DNA of 64,000 bases from contig AP019702.1 of the NCBI GenBank assembly GCA_006739055.1, forward strand, positions 3,807,388 through 3,871,387. Reading direction: 5' to 3'. The notes below the pieces were generated by a model that saw nothing but the letters and a program-made list of their open reading frames with translations, made no database searches and was not told the DNA's origin. This document shows positions 34,088-44,700 of the stretch, piece after piece. Both the position numbers and the translations under genes were made by a program. Source of the stretch: Allostella vacuolata (GTDB lineage Bacteria; Pseudomonadota; Alphaproteobacteria; ATCC43930; Allostellaceae). Numbering within the stretch: the first letter of the stretch is position 1; the number at the start of each line of letters is the position of its first letter.

Positions 34088-37000
34088 TCAGGTCGCGAAG
34101 TTCGCCGTGTCCTCGATCCGCCACTGGTCGAGCCGCCAGGTCTCGATGCTGGCGATCGACCCGCCCGGCGGGTTCCCGATCCAGTCCATCGTGCCGATGT
34201 CGAACGGATTGCGCTGCAACGCATAGCCGTTGAGCGTCGCGTTGAACCAGAGGATCTCCTGCTCGCCATCGCCGTCGGTGTCGACCAGACTGTCCACGTC
34301 CCAGCCGGCGCCGGGCATACCGACCCAGACATTGGGCTCCGACGGCACGATCTCGCCCGAGCCGTTCTCGCCGAGCCGGCTGATCGCCAACATCCCGTCG
34401 GACGTCCGCTGCCAGACCAGCTCCAGGTCGCCGCCACCGTCGACGTCGCCGAAGGCCTCGAGAACCCATCCGGTGGGTTCCGGAGCGGAGAACCAGACGG
34501 CGGTCTGCTCCGTTACCGGAGGAGGGCCAATCTCATCTGGCGTGGTGAAGGCGACTCCACCAGGCAGACTCGCATTCTGCCAGAGATAGTTGACGGTGTT
34601 GTCGCCGAGGAAGTCCGCTACCGCCACCAGATCCCAACCGGCACCTGCATGATGCCCATCGAGCCAGGTCGGATTCGTACCATCGAGCTCCGTGCTCGCC
34701 AGGCCGTTCGGAGCTTCCGCCGTCTGCCACAACAGCTGGACCCCGTCGCCGATATCGCCGATGCCGGCAAACACGAATTCACTGTTGATGCCGACGGGCG
34801 TTCCGGCCGTGCTGGGACCCTCGGAGACGACCACGGTCTGACCGTTGCCGCTGACCCAGACGATGTCGTCGCGGTCGTCGCCGACGACCTCGGCCACCCA
34901 GCCGATCGTGTAGCCCGAGCCGGGGCTGCCGATCGCGGTCGTCGCCCCGAGATTGCCGTCGACATCGACCGCCCGCCACGCCGCCTCGCCGGTCGCGGCG
35001 TTCCACCACAGCGTGTCGTCGATCCCGTCGCCGTCCAGGTCGGCGAAGCGGTCGAGCGTCCAGCCCGCCCCCGGCGACACGTTGCCGGGGTAGCCGCTGC
35101 GCCAGACGTCGGTCGAGAGCATGTTGCCGATCCAGTCGGCCGTGTCGAGCGCGTAGCCCTCCGACTGGCGCAGGATGGCGTAGCCGTCCAGCGCATCGTT
35201 GTGGATCAGGATCTCGTCCGCGCCGATCCCGTCGGCGTTGTAGACCCGGTCCACCTTCCAGTCGTCGCTGATGAAGAGGCCCTGATAGGAGGTGGCGAAG
35301 ATGCCGGTGGTGGAGTTCAGGCTGAGCTCGACGATGGCATAGGCCGTCCCGTCCGCGTTCTTCCACAAGAGCCCGTCGGAAACGCCGCCGAACGAGCCCG
35401 AGGCGACGAACGACCAGCCGGCGCCGACGCCGCTGATCAGCGTGCTGACCTGGTTGCCGGAGCCGGACGCAAAGTTGGTGATGATGACCTTGCTCAGATC
35501 GTCGTTCGCCGAGATGACCTCGTGGCGGCCGTCGCCGGTCAGGTCGGCGACCTCGACGATATCCCAGCTTCCGTCCGGGTCGGGGTCCGGATCGACGCCG
35601 ATGCCGCGAGGGTTGGCATTGCTGGTCAGCTCGGTCAGCGCGATGCCGTTGAAGGCGTCGCTGCGCCAGACGATGTCGTAGCCGTTGCCGTCGAAGTTGC
35701 CGACCCCGCCATAGACCCAGTCGCCGGAGAGCGTGATCGAGGTGCCGGCGGCGCTGGCGCCGTTGCTGACCCGGACGTCGCTGCCGTCGGCGGTCGTCCA
35801 GATCAGGTCGTCGGCCCCGTTGCCGGTGACGTCGGCGATGTCGGCGACGATCCAGCCGTCCCCCGGGCCGCCGATCCATTGCATCGCGCTGAAGGTCGTG
35901 TTCCCGGTGCGCAGGCTGTAGGCCGCCGCGGACAGGCCCGGGTTCCACCACAGCAGGTCGTCCTGGCCGTCATTGTTGAAGTCGCCGGTGCCCCGGAACT
36001 CCCACCCCGCCCCGGGCGACGCCACCAGGTTCGCCCCGGTGAAGCCCGCGGGCGTGCCCGCGGCCACCGCCACCAAGCCCCGCGGCGACCATTCGAAGAC
36101 ATAGTCCGCATAGACCGGAACCGCCGGCGTCGATGTCGAGAAGGTCAGGATCCCCGACGACAGCGTCCCCTCCAGCTCCTGGTCCGAGACCAGCGTCAGC
36201 TGCAGGTCCGAACCCGCCGCGCCGTCGATCCCGATCTCCACCACATGCTGCCAGGTGCTGCCCACCTGGGTCGCCGTGATCTTGTACTGGCCCTGGGTCA
36301 GGCTGGCGGCATCGTTCCCGGTCGCCGACGGCGTGCCCAGCGCCGACAGGTCGACCGCCTCGCCGATGCTGAAGTCCGTCACCGTCAGGAACGCCTTCGA
36401 CCCGAACCCGCCCGACGGCACCCGCACCATGTCCGTCCCGGCCCCGCCCGAGAACAGGTCCGTGCCGCCGCTGGCGATCACCGTGTCGTTGTCCGCCCCG
36501 CCATAGAGCGTGTCGTTGGCCGGCCCGCCCTGCACCGTGTCCGTGCCGACATTGCCGTTCAGGTTGAACCGACCGGTCGCCGACCCGCTCGCCAGAACCG
36601 CGTCCGCCCCACCCGTCCCCTGCACCGTCAGCACGGACGACGTCCGGTTGTCGTACGCGCCCAGCGCCGCGTCCGTGATCCCGACCGCCTGCACCAGCAC
36701 GTTCGTCGGGCCCGCGTTCACCTGCCCAGGCTCCCCGAGCCGGATCCCCGTGCTCGTCCCGTCGATCGTGCCGTTCCGGATCACCACATCGTCCAGCGTC
36801 GCCGGAACGGCCGCATAGCCGCCGTCGTCGCGCGCCTTGACGGCAATCGCCGCCCCGGTCGCGCCCGGCACCGTCGAGGCGCCGGAACTGTGGCCGACAT
36901 TCGTGAACTCGAAATCCTCGATCAGGATATCGCTGTAGTTGCGGTGCTTCAGGTTGATGTCGATGCCGTTGCCGAAGGTGCCGACGCCGTTCGGATTGCC

Positions 37001-40000
37001 GTACTCGCCGACATCCTCCATCGAGATGCCGGTGATGGTGGCGTTGCCCAGCTGCTCGGCATAGATGCCCTTGAAGAACAGGTCCTCGAACTGGACATCC
37101 TCGATGCGGACGTTCTCGAACGAGCCGACGGCCGTGTCCGCATAGATCGTCATGCCGGCCTGGCCGTCGCGGATCGATCCGCCGACCATGGTGAAGCCGT
37201 CGACCGCGGCCGCCGTGCCCTTGCGCACGCCGATCAGGTTGTCCTCGAAGGTGACGTTCTCGATCCGCACGCTGTCGCCGCCGGTGAGCGCGACGCCGTT
37301 GGTGTATTCGCGGATCGTCAGGTCGCGGATCGTCACGTTGCTGCCGGTGATGCGGAAGGCGTCGCCCGCCGCCACCACCGAGGCCTCGCCCTGGATGAAC
37401 GCCGCCGTCGAACCCTCGTAATTGCCGTTCGACTCGCGCAGCTGGCCATCGATGATGGCCCCGGTGCCGAGCCCGTCGATCGTCACCGATTTGGTGATGT
37501 CGAGATTCACCTGGCCGGTGTAGGTGCCGTCCGCCAGCAGGATCACGTCGCCGTTGGCCGCCGCCTCGTGCGCCTCGGCGATCGTGCCGAAGCCGGCGCC
37601 CGCGGTGTCGACCAGCAGGTAGTTGGTGCCGTTGATCACCACCTTCTCGACGTCAACCAGCGTGTCGGTGCCGCCGGCATCCGCCACCTGCCAGGCGCCG
37701 TCCGAATAGCTGATCGTCGCGTTGGCACCATAGACGGCCACGTCGACCCCGCCGCCCCCTTCGAGCCGGTCCGACCCGCCGCCGCCGTCGAAGGTGTCGG
37801 CGCCCGACCCGCCTTCGAGCGTGTTGTTGCCGCCGTTGCCGACGATATCGTTGGCCAGCGAATCATTGCCCGCGACCGAGGCGGATTGCGTGCCCGCCAG
37901 GGTGACGCTGGCCGCCGTCCCGGTCAGCTCGATCGTCGTCGCGCCCGACCCGGACTGCACGTCGACCGTGAGGCCGTCGACCGAGACGGAAGCGCTCGAC
38001 GTTCCATCAGGAGCCTTGACGATCCAGGTATCGCCCGGCAAGGCGTCGCCGACATTGAGCGCCCCATACGGCTTTACCGACGCGAACGTGCTCGCATAGG
38101 TCGGTTGGTCGACCAATCGCGGAACATCGTCATCCAGCACATAGGAGAAGCTCGGCAGGTCGTTGCTTGCGACGAAATCCTCCAGATAGTCGGCATCGAC
38201 AATCTTGGATGGAGTGAGGTCGGAGGAAAACAGGTACCACTGCGCGCCGGTGTCGAAGGTATTGCCGCTGATGTCGGTGGGCGGCTCGACGGACAGCGGC
38301 CGCCACGGGACGGCGCCGCCGGGGGGACTGTCGAATTCATCCTGGCCGACCAGCCGGATACCCTCGTTCCCGTATGTCGTACCGGAAATCTCGGAGAACG
38401 TGTTGTTCGTGATCTCCATCACGGCGCTGGAGTCCGCGCCGAGGCCGACGCCATTGGTTATCCGCAGGCCGCCGAACAGTTCGTTTCCGTCGATCCGATA
38501 ATTCTGGATCGGCGGGGCGGACCCGCCGAGTTCATGGTTTATATAGACGGCTGACTGAAGTTTGGTCTGGCCGCTCACGACCCCGACGATCGAGTGCGTC
38601 AGCTCGAACCCGTCGCGAATGACTTCGATGACCTTGTCGACCCCCGCGGCAGGCGTCGCGGGCGTTACCGTTCCCTGGAACTCGAGGCCGGAAATGTGGA
38701 CGTTCTCGGCCGTCACATGGAAGTTCGTGCTCCAGTTCGACTGGCGGCTGGATACGATGGTGGCCGCGATGTCCGCGCGGTCGTCGACCACCGTCCCGTC
38801 GGTACCGATGCCGACGATCGAGACGGACTTGTTGATCAGCAGGCCGAGCGGGTTGTTGGTCAGGGTGTTCGTGTTGTCGGCCGCGTTGTAGTTCGCCGAC
38901 TCCGTATAGGTTCCCGGCGCCACATAGATGATGTCGCCATCCGCAGCGGCATCGATCGCCGCCTGCAGGGAGCCGAATCCGCCGGTTTCCAGTGTGTCGA
39001 CGAGCAGGTAGGTCGTGTCACCGATTTCGACCCGCTCGATTCCGCTCAGCGTGTCCGCATCCGCCCCCTCGGTCACCTTCCACCCGGTGCCGTCATAGGC
39101 CAGCGTCGCCCCGTTCGCATACGCGGCGGTGTCGATACCGTCGCCGCCGACCAGGGAATCCGACCCGGCACCGCCGTCGATCCGGTCGTCGCCCGGCGTC
39201 ATCGAGATGGTGTCGGCGTCGTCGGAACCGACATAGCTGTTGCCGGCATAGGTCGCGAGCTGACCCTTTGCGTCGATGAAGAAGCCGCCGGAATTGCCGC
39301 CGGTCGACTCGTCCAGCGTGTTGTTCTCGATCGTCGTATTGGGCCCGCGCGCCCGGATGGCAGAAGCGTAGTCGGCGGTAAAGCCGGTGAAGTCGTTGCC
39401 GCTGATCGTCGAGTTGGCGGCGTCGATGGTGACCAGCGTGTTGCCCTGGATCACCCCTGGATTGGCGCCGTTGTCACCACCGGCGCTGCCGATGATCTGG
39501 TTGTTGGTGAAGGCGATGCCGCTGGTCGGATAGCTGCCGCTGATGCCAGTGCCGCCATTGCCCATGACGACGAACTGGCGCGGCACGTTGGCGTCGACGA
39601 ACTGGTTGCCGGTCCCGGGCGTGGGCAGATCGAAGGTCGTCCCGGAGAACACGTTCGAATCGATCACCGTGTCGGTGACCGTGGCATTGGAGTTGGAGAT
39701 CAGTGCGGAATCGCCGTTGGCGACCAGCTCGTTGTTGCGGATCTCGATCCCGTCATGGTTGCCCAGGAAATATACGGCGGCCCGCTCGATCGAGGCGATC
39801 CCGTCGCCGCCGATGATCTTGAAGCCCTGGCCGACGCCGCCGATGGTGACGTCGTTCACGCCGGCCGCGATGGCGACCGTGTTGTTGGATCCATCCGCGC
39901 CCTGGATCGTCACCGTGCCGGAACCGCCCTCCGACAGCAGCGTCAGGCTCTTCGTGATGCTGACATTCTCGGTATAGATGCCGGCCTTGACCAGGATGGT

Positions 40001-40081
40001 GTCGCCGGCGCTTGCCGCGGTGATCGCCGACTGGATCGTCGTGTAGGTCTCGCTCGCGCCAACCGTAAGCGTCGTCGCCAC
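34088..40081 (-). CDS. Giant beta-helix / RTX / FG-GAP surface protein (module A)
   Basis: 1997 residues from a GTG with a ggggagggg site before it. In order: right-handed beta-helix (about 1-280, starting TYTTIQSAITAASAGDTI), RTX-type hinge (281-370), second beta-helix (370-700), hinge (741-834), third beta-helix (834-1120), hinge (1154-1247), then some 14 FG-GAP/VCBS-like units of 45-50 residues (about 1320-1980), for example DFNNDGQDDLLWWN, ending WRLDQWRIEDTANFAT. No Sec signal is seen, so type I or another leaderless export is expected. Beta-helix and calcium repeats suit an adhesin or a polysaccharide-acting protein; no lyase residues are evident. Confidence 0.8.
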   Translation of the reverse strand: MATTLTVGASETYTTIQSAITAASAGDTILVKAGIYTENVSITKSLTLLSEGGSGTVTIQGADGSNNTVAIAAGVNDVTIGGVGQGFKIIGGDGIASIERAAVYFLGNHDGIEIRNNELVANGDSALISNSNATVTDTVIDSNVFSGTTFDLPTPGTGNQFVDANVPRQFVVMGNGGTGISGSYPTSGIAFTNNQIIGSAGGDNGANPGVIQGNTLVTIDAANSTISGNDFTGFTADYASAIRARGPNTTIENNTLDESTGGNSGGFFIDAKGQLATYAGNSYVGSDDADTISMTPGDDRIDGGAGSDSLVGGDGIDTAAYANGATLAYDGTGWKVTEGADADTLSGIERVEIGDTTYLLVDTLETGGFGSLQAAIDAAADGDIIYVAPGTYTESANYNAADNTNTLTNNPLGLLINKSVSIVGIGTDGTVVDDRADIAATIVSSRQSNWSTNFHVTAENVHISGLEFQGTVTPATPAAGVDKVIEVIRDGFELTHSIVGVVSGQTKLQSAVYINHELGGSAPPIQNYRIDGNELFGGLRITNGVGLGADSSAVMEITNNTFSEISGTTYGNEGIRLVGQDEFDSPPGGAVPWRPLSVEPPTDISGNTFDTGAQWYLFSSDLTPSKIVDADYLEDFVASNDLPSFSYVLDDDVPRLVDQPTYASTFASVKPYGALNVGDALPGDTWIVKAPDGTSSASVSVDGLTVDVQSGSGATTIELTGTAASVTLAGTQSASVAGNDSLANDIVGNGGNNTLEGGSGADTFDGGGGSDRLEGGGGVDVAVYGANATISYSDGAWQVADAGGTDTLVDVEKVVINGTNYLLVDTAGAGFGTIAEAHEAAANGDVILLADGTYTGQVNLDITKSVTIDGLGTGAIIDGQLRESNGNYEGSTAAFIQGEASVVAAGDAFRITGSNVTIRDLTIREYTNGVALTGGDSVRIENVTFEDNLIGVRKGTAAAVDGFTMVGGSIRDGQAGMTIYADTAVGSFENVRIEDVQFEDLFFKGIYAEQLGNATITGISMEDVGEYGNPNGVGTFGNGIDINLKHRNYSDILIEDFEFTNVGHSSGASTVPGATGAAIAVKARDDGGYAAVPATLDDVVIRNGTIDGTSTGIRLGEPGQVNAGPTNVLVQAVGITDAALGAYDNRTSSVLTVQGTGGADAVLASGSATGRFNLNGNVGTDTVQGGPANDTLYGGADNDTVIASGGTDLFSGGAGTDMVRVPSGGFGSKAFLTVTDFSIGEAVDLSALGTPSATGNDAASLTQGQYKITATQVGSTWQHVVEIGIDGAAGSDLQLTLVSDQELEGTLSSGILTFSTSTPAVPVYADYVFEWSPRGLVAVAAGTPAGFTGANLVASPGAGWEFRGTGDFNNDGQDDLLWWNPGLSAAAYSLRTGNTTFSAMQWIGGPGDGWIVADIADVTGNGADDLIWTTADGSDVRVSNGASAAGTSITLSGDWVYGGVGNFDGNGYDIVWRSDAFNGIALTELTSNANPRGIGVDPDPDPDGSWDIVEVADLTGDGRHEVISANDDLSKVIITNFASGSGNQVSTLISGVGAGWSFVASGSFGGVSDGLLWKNADGTAYAIVELSLNSTTGIFATSYQGLFISDDWKVDRVYNADGIGADEILIHNDALDGYAILRQSEGYALDTADWIGNMLSTDVWRSGYPGNVSPGAGWTLDRFADLDGDGIDDTLWWNAATGEAAWRAVDVDGNLGATTAIGSPGSGYTIGWVAEVVGDDRDDIVWVSGNGQTVVVSEGPSTAGTPVGINSEFVFAGIGDIGDGVQLLWQTAEAPNGLASTELDGTNPTWLDGHHAGAGWDLVAVADFLGDNTVNYLWQNASLPGGVAFTTPDEIGPPPVTEQTAVWFSAPEPTGWVLEAFGDVDGGGDLELVWQRTSDGMLAISRLGENGSGEIVPSEPNVWVGMPGAGWDVDSLVDTDGDGEQEILWFNATLNGYALQRNPFDIGTMDWIGNPPGGSIASIETWRLDQWRIEDTANFAT
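35685..36804. repeat. Near-identical block shared with module B (copy in A)
   Basis: About 1.1 kb that aligns without gaps to 43301-44420 at a constant offset of 7616 bases, with only scattered substitutions; one patch at about 36270-36340 is more diverged. It encodes the last RTX hinge, the beta-domain and the first FG-GAP units. Sequence immediately outside this block is much less alike. Confidence 0.9.
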
Positions 40082-40534
40082 TGGCCCCTCCCCAAGTTCG
40101 TCACGCCGGCCGGACTCCGCAGGGCGGTCGCCCCGGATCGCGCTGCCCGCGGAAGCCAAAGATTCATCAGATCAACGATGAATCGTTCCGACCGAAATCA
40201 AATGCACGCCAGCGCCAAGCCCCCCTGCTCCGAACGAGGGGACCATTTCACGTCCCCGCTCATCGGCGCATCCTCCAAATCCGGTATGTCCTGGCGGTTA
40301 TTCAGCCGCACACTGCGGATGGATATCGCCCGGACAGCCTCTCTGAATCCAATGCGGAGGAATTTACCGTTCAGAATGAGGCGTCACAATCGCGTCCGGC
40401 GGCCAGGGGGCCGACAGTTTGCTCCAATGTGGTGCTATCGAGGTGATCTGCGGCGCGCTGCGCAGCGGCATGCGGCTGGATGATCAACCGGCGCGTGCTG
40501 CGCGGGCGGCGGGAGGATCGCCCGCTCAGCTCGC
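40082..40534. other. Promoter region of module A giant gene
   Basis: About 450 bp between the module B RTX stop and the module A giant gene start. GC drops at 40155-40220 and 40360-40400. It holds the palindrome at 40161-40184 and ends with a leader (aacttgggga before the GTG) that resembles that of module B. No supported small gene. Confidence 0.5.
40161..40184. promoter_or_regulatory. Operator-like palindrome upstream of module A
   Basis: gattcatc and gatgaatc are exact inverted repeats separated by eight bases, in an AT-rich patch about 80 bp before the GTG of the giant gene. Size and position fit a dimeric regulator site. No such copy is found upstream of module B. Confidence 0.4.
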
Positions 40535-41647
40535 CTATATTTCCTGATCGAGGATGCTGATGATGGTGCTTGCCTGATCCTGCAGCTGCTGGAGAGACAG
40601 GCCCATGATGGTGACGCTGTTGCCGGCGCCGAGGTCGATGGTGACGGCGTCGCCCGATGCGGTGGCGCGGGCCAGTACGTCGGCCGCGCTGGCGAAGGAG
40701 AGCCCGTTCATCTCGCTGAGGAAGACCAGCCGGTCCTCGCCCGCGAAATCCAGGATGATGTCGTTGCCGCCATCGCCCGCGAAGTGGAAGGCATCGCCGT
40801 CCGCCCCGCCCGACAGGCTGTCGTCGCCGCGGTCGCCGTAGAGCGTGTCCGCCCCCTCGCCGCCCAGGACGAGGTCGTTGCCGGCCCCGCCGAACACCGC
40901 ATCCCGCCCCTCGCCGCCCAGCACGGTGTCGTCGCCGGCCGCGCCATAGACATGGTCGTCACCGGCATCGCCGTAGACGAGATCGTTGCCGGCATCGCCG
41001 AACAGGTGGTCGCCCCCCTCGCCGCCTTGCACCGTGTCCTCGCCCTGACCGGCATAGGCCGTGTCCGCCCCGGCGCCGCCCAGCAGCAGGTCGTTGCCCT
41101 TGGCGCCGAACACCCAGTCCTCGCCCTCGCCGCCCGCGACCGTGTCGTCGCCCAGGTCCCCGAACACGCTGTCGTTGCCGAGCCCGCCATCGACCTGGTC
41201 GTTGCCCTGTCCGGCAAACACCCAGTCGTGGCCGAGCCCGCCGTCGACCGTGTCGTCCCCCTTGTTGGCCCAGACGACGTCGTCGTCGGCGCCCGCCAGC
41301 ACCGAATCATTGCCGTCCCAGGCCAGGATCACGTCGTTCCCGGCCCCGCCCAGCGCCGTGTCGTCGCCCGCCGAGGGCGTGATCGTATCGTTGCCGCTGC
41401 CGCCGTCGACGAAGTTGCCGGCCGCGTTGCCCACGACGATGTTCGCGGCTGCGTTGCCCGTGGCCGAGATCGCGCTGTCGCCTCCCAGAACCACATGGTC
41501 GCGGCCCTCCGGCAGCACGATCGAATCCTCGGTCACCAGGAAGCTGCTCTCCGCGATCCCGTTCACGTCGAGAAAGCCGAGGATGACCCCGATCTCCAGC
41601 GCGCTGCGCGCCCCGTCGTCGAATACACCACCGGGAATGGTAGCCAT
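40535..41647 (-). CDS. RTX calcium-binding repeat protein (module B)
   Basis: 370 residues, the same length as the module A copy and colinear with it: MATIPGGVFDDGARSALEIG opening, GGxGxDxUx nonapeptides through residue 290, FLSEMNGLSFAS and GNSVTIMGLSLQQLQ near the end, finishing ILDQEI. Differences are spread over the repeats. It follows the module B giant gene after 83 bp, the same gap as in module A. Probably exported by a type I system and folded on calcium outside the cell. Its precise partnership with the giant protein is unknown; conserved pairing implies one. Confidence 0.88.
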   Translation of the reverse strand: MATIPGGVFDDGARSALEIGVILGFLDVNGIAESSFLVTEDSIVLPEGRDHVVLGGDSAISATGNAAANIVVGNAAGNFVDGGSGNDTITPSAGDDTALGGAGNDVILAWDGNDSVLAGADDDVVWANKGDDTVDGGLGHDWVFAGQGNDQVDGGLGNDSVFGDLGDDTVAGGEGEDWVFGAKGNDLLLGGAGADTAYAGQGEDTVQGGEGGDHLFGDAGNDLVYGDAGDDHVYGAAGDDTVLGGEGRDAVFGGAGNDLVLGGEGADTLYGDRGDDSLSGGADGDAFHFAGDGGNDIILDFAGEDRLVFLSEMNGLSFASAADVLARATASGDAVTIDLGAGNSVTIMGLSLQQLQDQASTIISILDQEI

Positions 41648-41730
41648 GACATCCGCTCCATCGCTCGGGCCAGCCGGCCCGCAATACCTGCCGCCGCGGC
41701 GGCGCTAAAGACTGGGCGACCGCCGACCCG

Positions 41731-44700
41731 TCAGGTCGCGAAGTTCGCCGTGTCCTCGATCCGCCACTGGTCGAGCCGCCAGGTCTCGATGCTGGCGATC
41801 GACCCGCCCGGCGGGTTCCCGATCCACCCGGCCGAGGCGATGTCGAAGGGATCCCGCTGCAGGGCGTAGCCGCCCAGGCCCGAGTTGAACCAGAGCACCT
41901 CCTGTTCCCCGTCCCCGTCGGTGTCGACCAGCCCGTCGATCACCCAGCCGGCGCCCAGCGTGCCGACCCACGCATTGGCCTGCGAGGCCACGATCCCCCC
42001 GTTCCCGTCCGCCCCCAGCCGGCTGATCGCCATCATCCCGTCCGACGCCCGCTGCCACACCAGTTCCAGGTCGCCGCCCCCGTCCACGTCCCCGAACGCC
42101 GCGACCGACCACCCCGTCACCGCCGGGGCCGAGAACCAGTTCACCGGCGTGGTCGCATCCGGCGTGGTGAACGACACCCCGTCCGCGACCCCGGCATTCT
42201 CCCACAGGTAGTCCACCGTCCCGTCGTCCAGGAAATCCGCCACCCCCACCAGATTCCAGCCGCTTCCCGCATGCTGTCCGTCCAGCCAGGCAGCGCCGCT
42301 GCCGTCGAGGTTGGTGCTGGCCATGCCGGAGAAGCCGACGACCTTTTCCCACAGCAGCTTCGTGCCGCCGCCGATGTCGCCGATGCCGGCGAAGACATAG
42401 TCGGAATTGACGGTGGCCGCGGTGCCGGTCGTCGCCGGGCCGTCCGACACGATCGCGGTCTGACCGTCGCCGCTGACCCAGACGATGTCGTCGCGGTCGT
42501 CGCCGACGACATCGGCCACCCAGGCGATCGTGTAGCCCGAGCCGGGGCTGCCGATCGCGGTCGTCGCCCCGAGGTTGCCGTCGACATCGACCGCCCGCCA
42601 CGCCGCCTCGCCGGTCCCGGCGTTCCACCACAGCGTGTCGTCGATCCCGTCGCCGTCCAGGTCGGCGAAGCGGTCGAGCGTCCAGCCCGCCCCCGGCGAC
42701 ACGTTGCCGGGGTAGCCGCTGCGCCAGACGTCGGTCGAGAGCATGTTGCCGATCCAGTCGGCGCTCTCCAGCGCATAGTTGCCCGACTGGCGCAGGATGG
42801 CATAGCCGTCCAGCGCATCGTTGCGGATCAGGATCTCGTCCGCGCCGATGCCGTCGGCGTCGTAGACCCGGTCCACCGTCCAGTCGGCGCTGACGAACAG
42901 CCCCTGGTACGCCGTCGAGTAGATTCCCGTGGCCGCGTCCAGGCTGAGCTGGACGATCGCGTAGGCGGTTCCGTCCGCGTTCTTCCACAAGAGCCCGTCG
43001 GAGACGCCGCCGAACGAACCCGAGGCGACGAACGACCAGCCGGCCCCCACATCGCTGATCCGCGTGCTGACCGCGTTGCCGCTGCCGGGCGCATAGTTGG
43101 TGACGATCAGCTCCGACCGGTCGGCATTGGCCGAGATGACGTCGTGCCGCCCGTCGCCGCCCAGGTCCGCCACCTCGACGACCGCAAAGTCGGTCACGGC
43201 GTCGAGGCCGAGATAGTTCGACGCGCCTTCGGCGTTGCTCGCCAGCGCCGTGAAGGTGATGCCGTCGTTGGCGGCGCTGCTCCACAGGATCTTGTCGCCG
43301 TTGCCGTCGAAGTTGCCGACCCCGCCATAGACCCAGTCGCCGGAGAGCGTGATCGAGGTGCCGGCGGCGCTGGCGCCGTTGCTGACCCGGACGTCGCTGC
43401 CGTCGGCGGTCGTCCAGATCAGGTCGTCGGCCCCGCTGCCGGTGACGTCGGCGATGTCGGCGACGATCCAGCCGTCCCCCGGACCGCCGATCCATTGCAT
43501 CGCGCTGAAGGTCGTGTTCCCGGTGCGCAGGCTGTAGGCCGCCGCGGACAGGCCCGCGTTCCACCACAGCAGGTCGTCCTGGCCGTCATTGTTGAAGTCG
43601 CCGGTGCCCCGGAACTCCCACCCCGCCCCGGGCGACGCCACCAGGTTCGCCCCGGTGAAGCCCGCGGGCGTGCCCGCGGCCACCGCCACCAAGCCCCGCG
43701 GCGACCATTCGAAGACATAGTCCGCATAGACCGGAACCGCCGGCGTCGATGTCGAGAAGGTCAGGATCCCCGACGACAGCGTCCCCTCCAGCTCCTGGTC
43801 CGAGACCAGCGTCAGCTGCAGGTCCGATCCCGCCGTCCCATCGATCCCGATCTCCACCACATGCTGCCAGGTGCTGCCCACCTGCGTGGCCGTGACGCTG
43901 TACTGGCCCTGCGTCAGGGTTTCGGCCCCGCCCGTCGTAAGCGACGGCGTGCCCAGCGCCGACAGGTCCACCGCCTCGCCGACGCTGAAGTCCGTCACCG
44001 TCAGGAACGCCTTCGACCCGAACCCGCCCGACGGCACCCGCACCATGTCCGTCCCGGCCCCGCCCGAGAACAGGTCCGTGCCGCCGCTGGCGATCACCGT
44101 GTCGTTGTCCGCCCCGCCATAGAGCGTGTCGTTGGCCGGCCCGCCCTGCACCGTGTCCGTGCCGACATTGCCGTTCAGGTTGAACCGACCGGTCGCCGAC
44201 CCGCTCGCCAGAACCGCGTCCGCCCCACCCGTCCCCTGCACCGTCAGCACGGACGACGTCCGGTTGTCGTACTGGCCCAGCGCCGCGTCCGTGATCCCGA
44301 CCGCCTGCACCAGCACGTTCGTCGGGCCCGCATTCACCTGCCCAGGCTCCCCGATCCGGATCGCCGTGCTCGTCCCGTCGATCGTGCCGCTCCGGATCAC
44401 CACATCGTCCAGCGTCGCCGGGTTGGTGCCGTAGGTCCCCCCGTCGTCGCGGGCCTTGACCGCGATGGCAGCACCGGTCGGGTCGGCATCGACGCTGTCC
44501 GCGCCGTAGCTGTGCCCGACATTGGTGAACGCGAAATCCTCGATCAGGATGTCGCTGAAGTCGCCGAACTTGAGGTTGATGTCGATGCCGGCGCCGAACT
44601 TGCCGAAGTCGTCGCCGGTCTCGCCGACGCTGTCCATCGAGATGCCGGTGATGGTGGCCTGGCCCAGCTCCTCGGCGTAGATGCCCTTGTAGTAGAGGTC

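Noticed and set aside
34649-38554. A 1301-residue plus-strand open frame, and similar ones at 42271-45633 and 40784-41869
   Set aside because: They lie antisense to the RTX/FG-GAP genes. Their biased composition (runs of Arg, Val, Asp) is the mirror of Gly-Asp repeats in a high-GC sequence, and they have no family motif or ribosome site.
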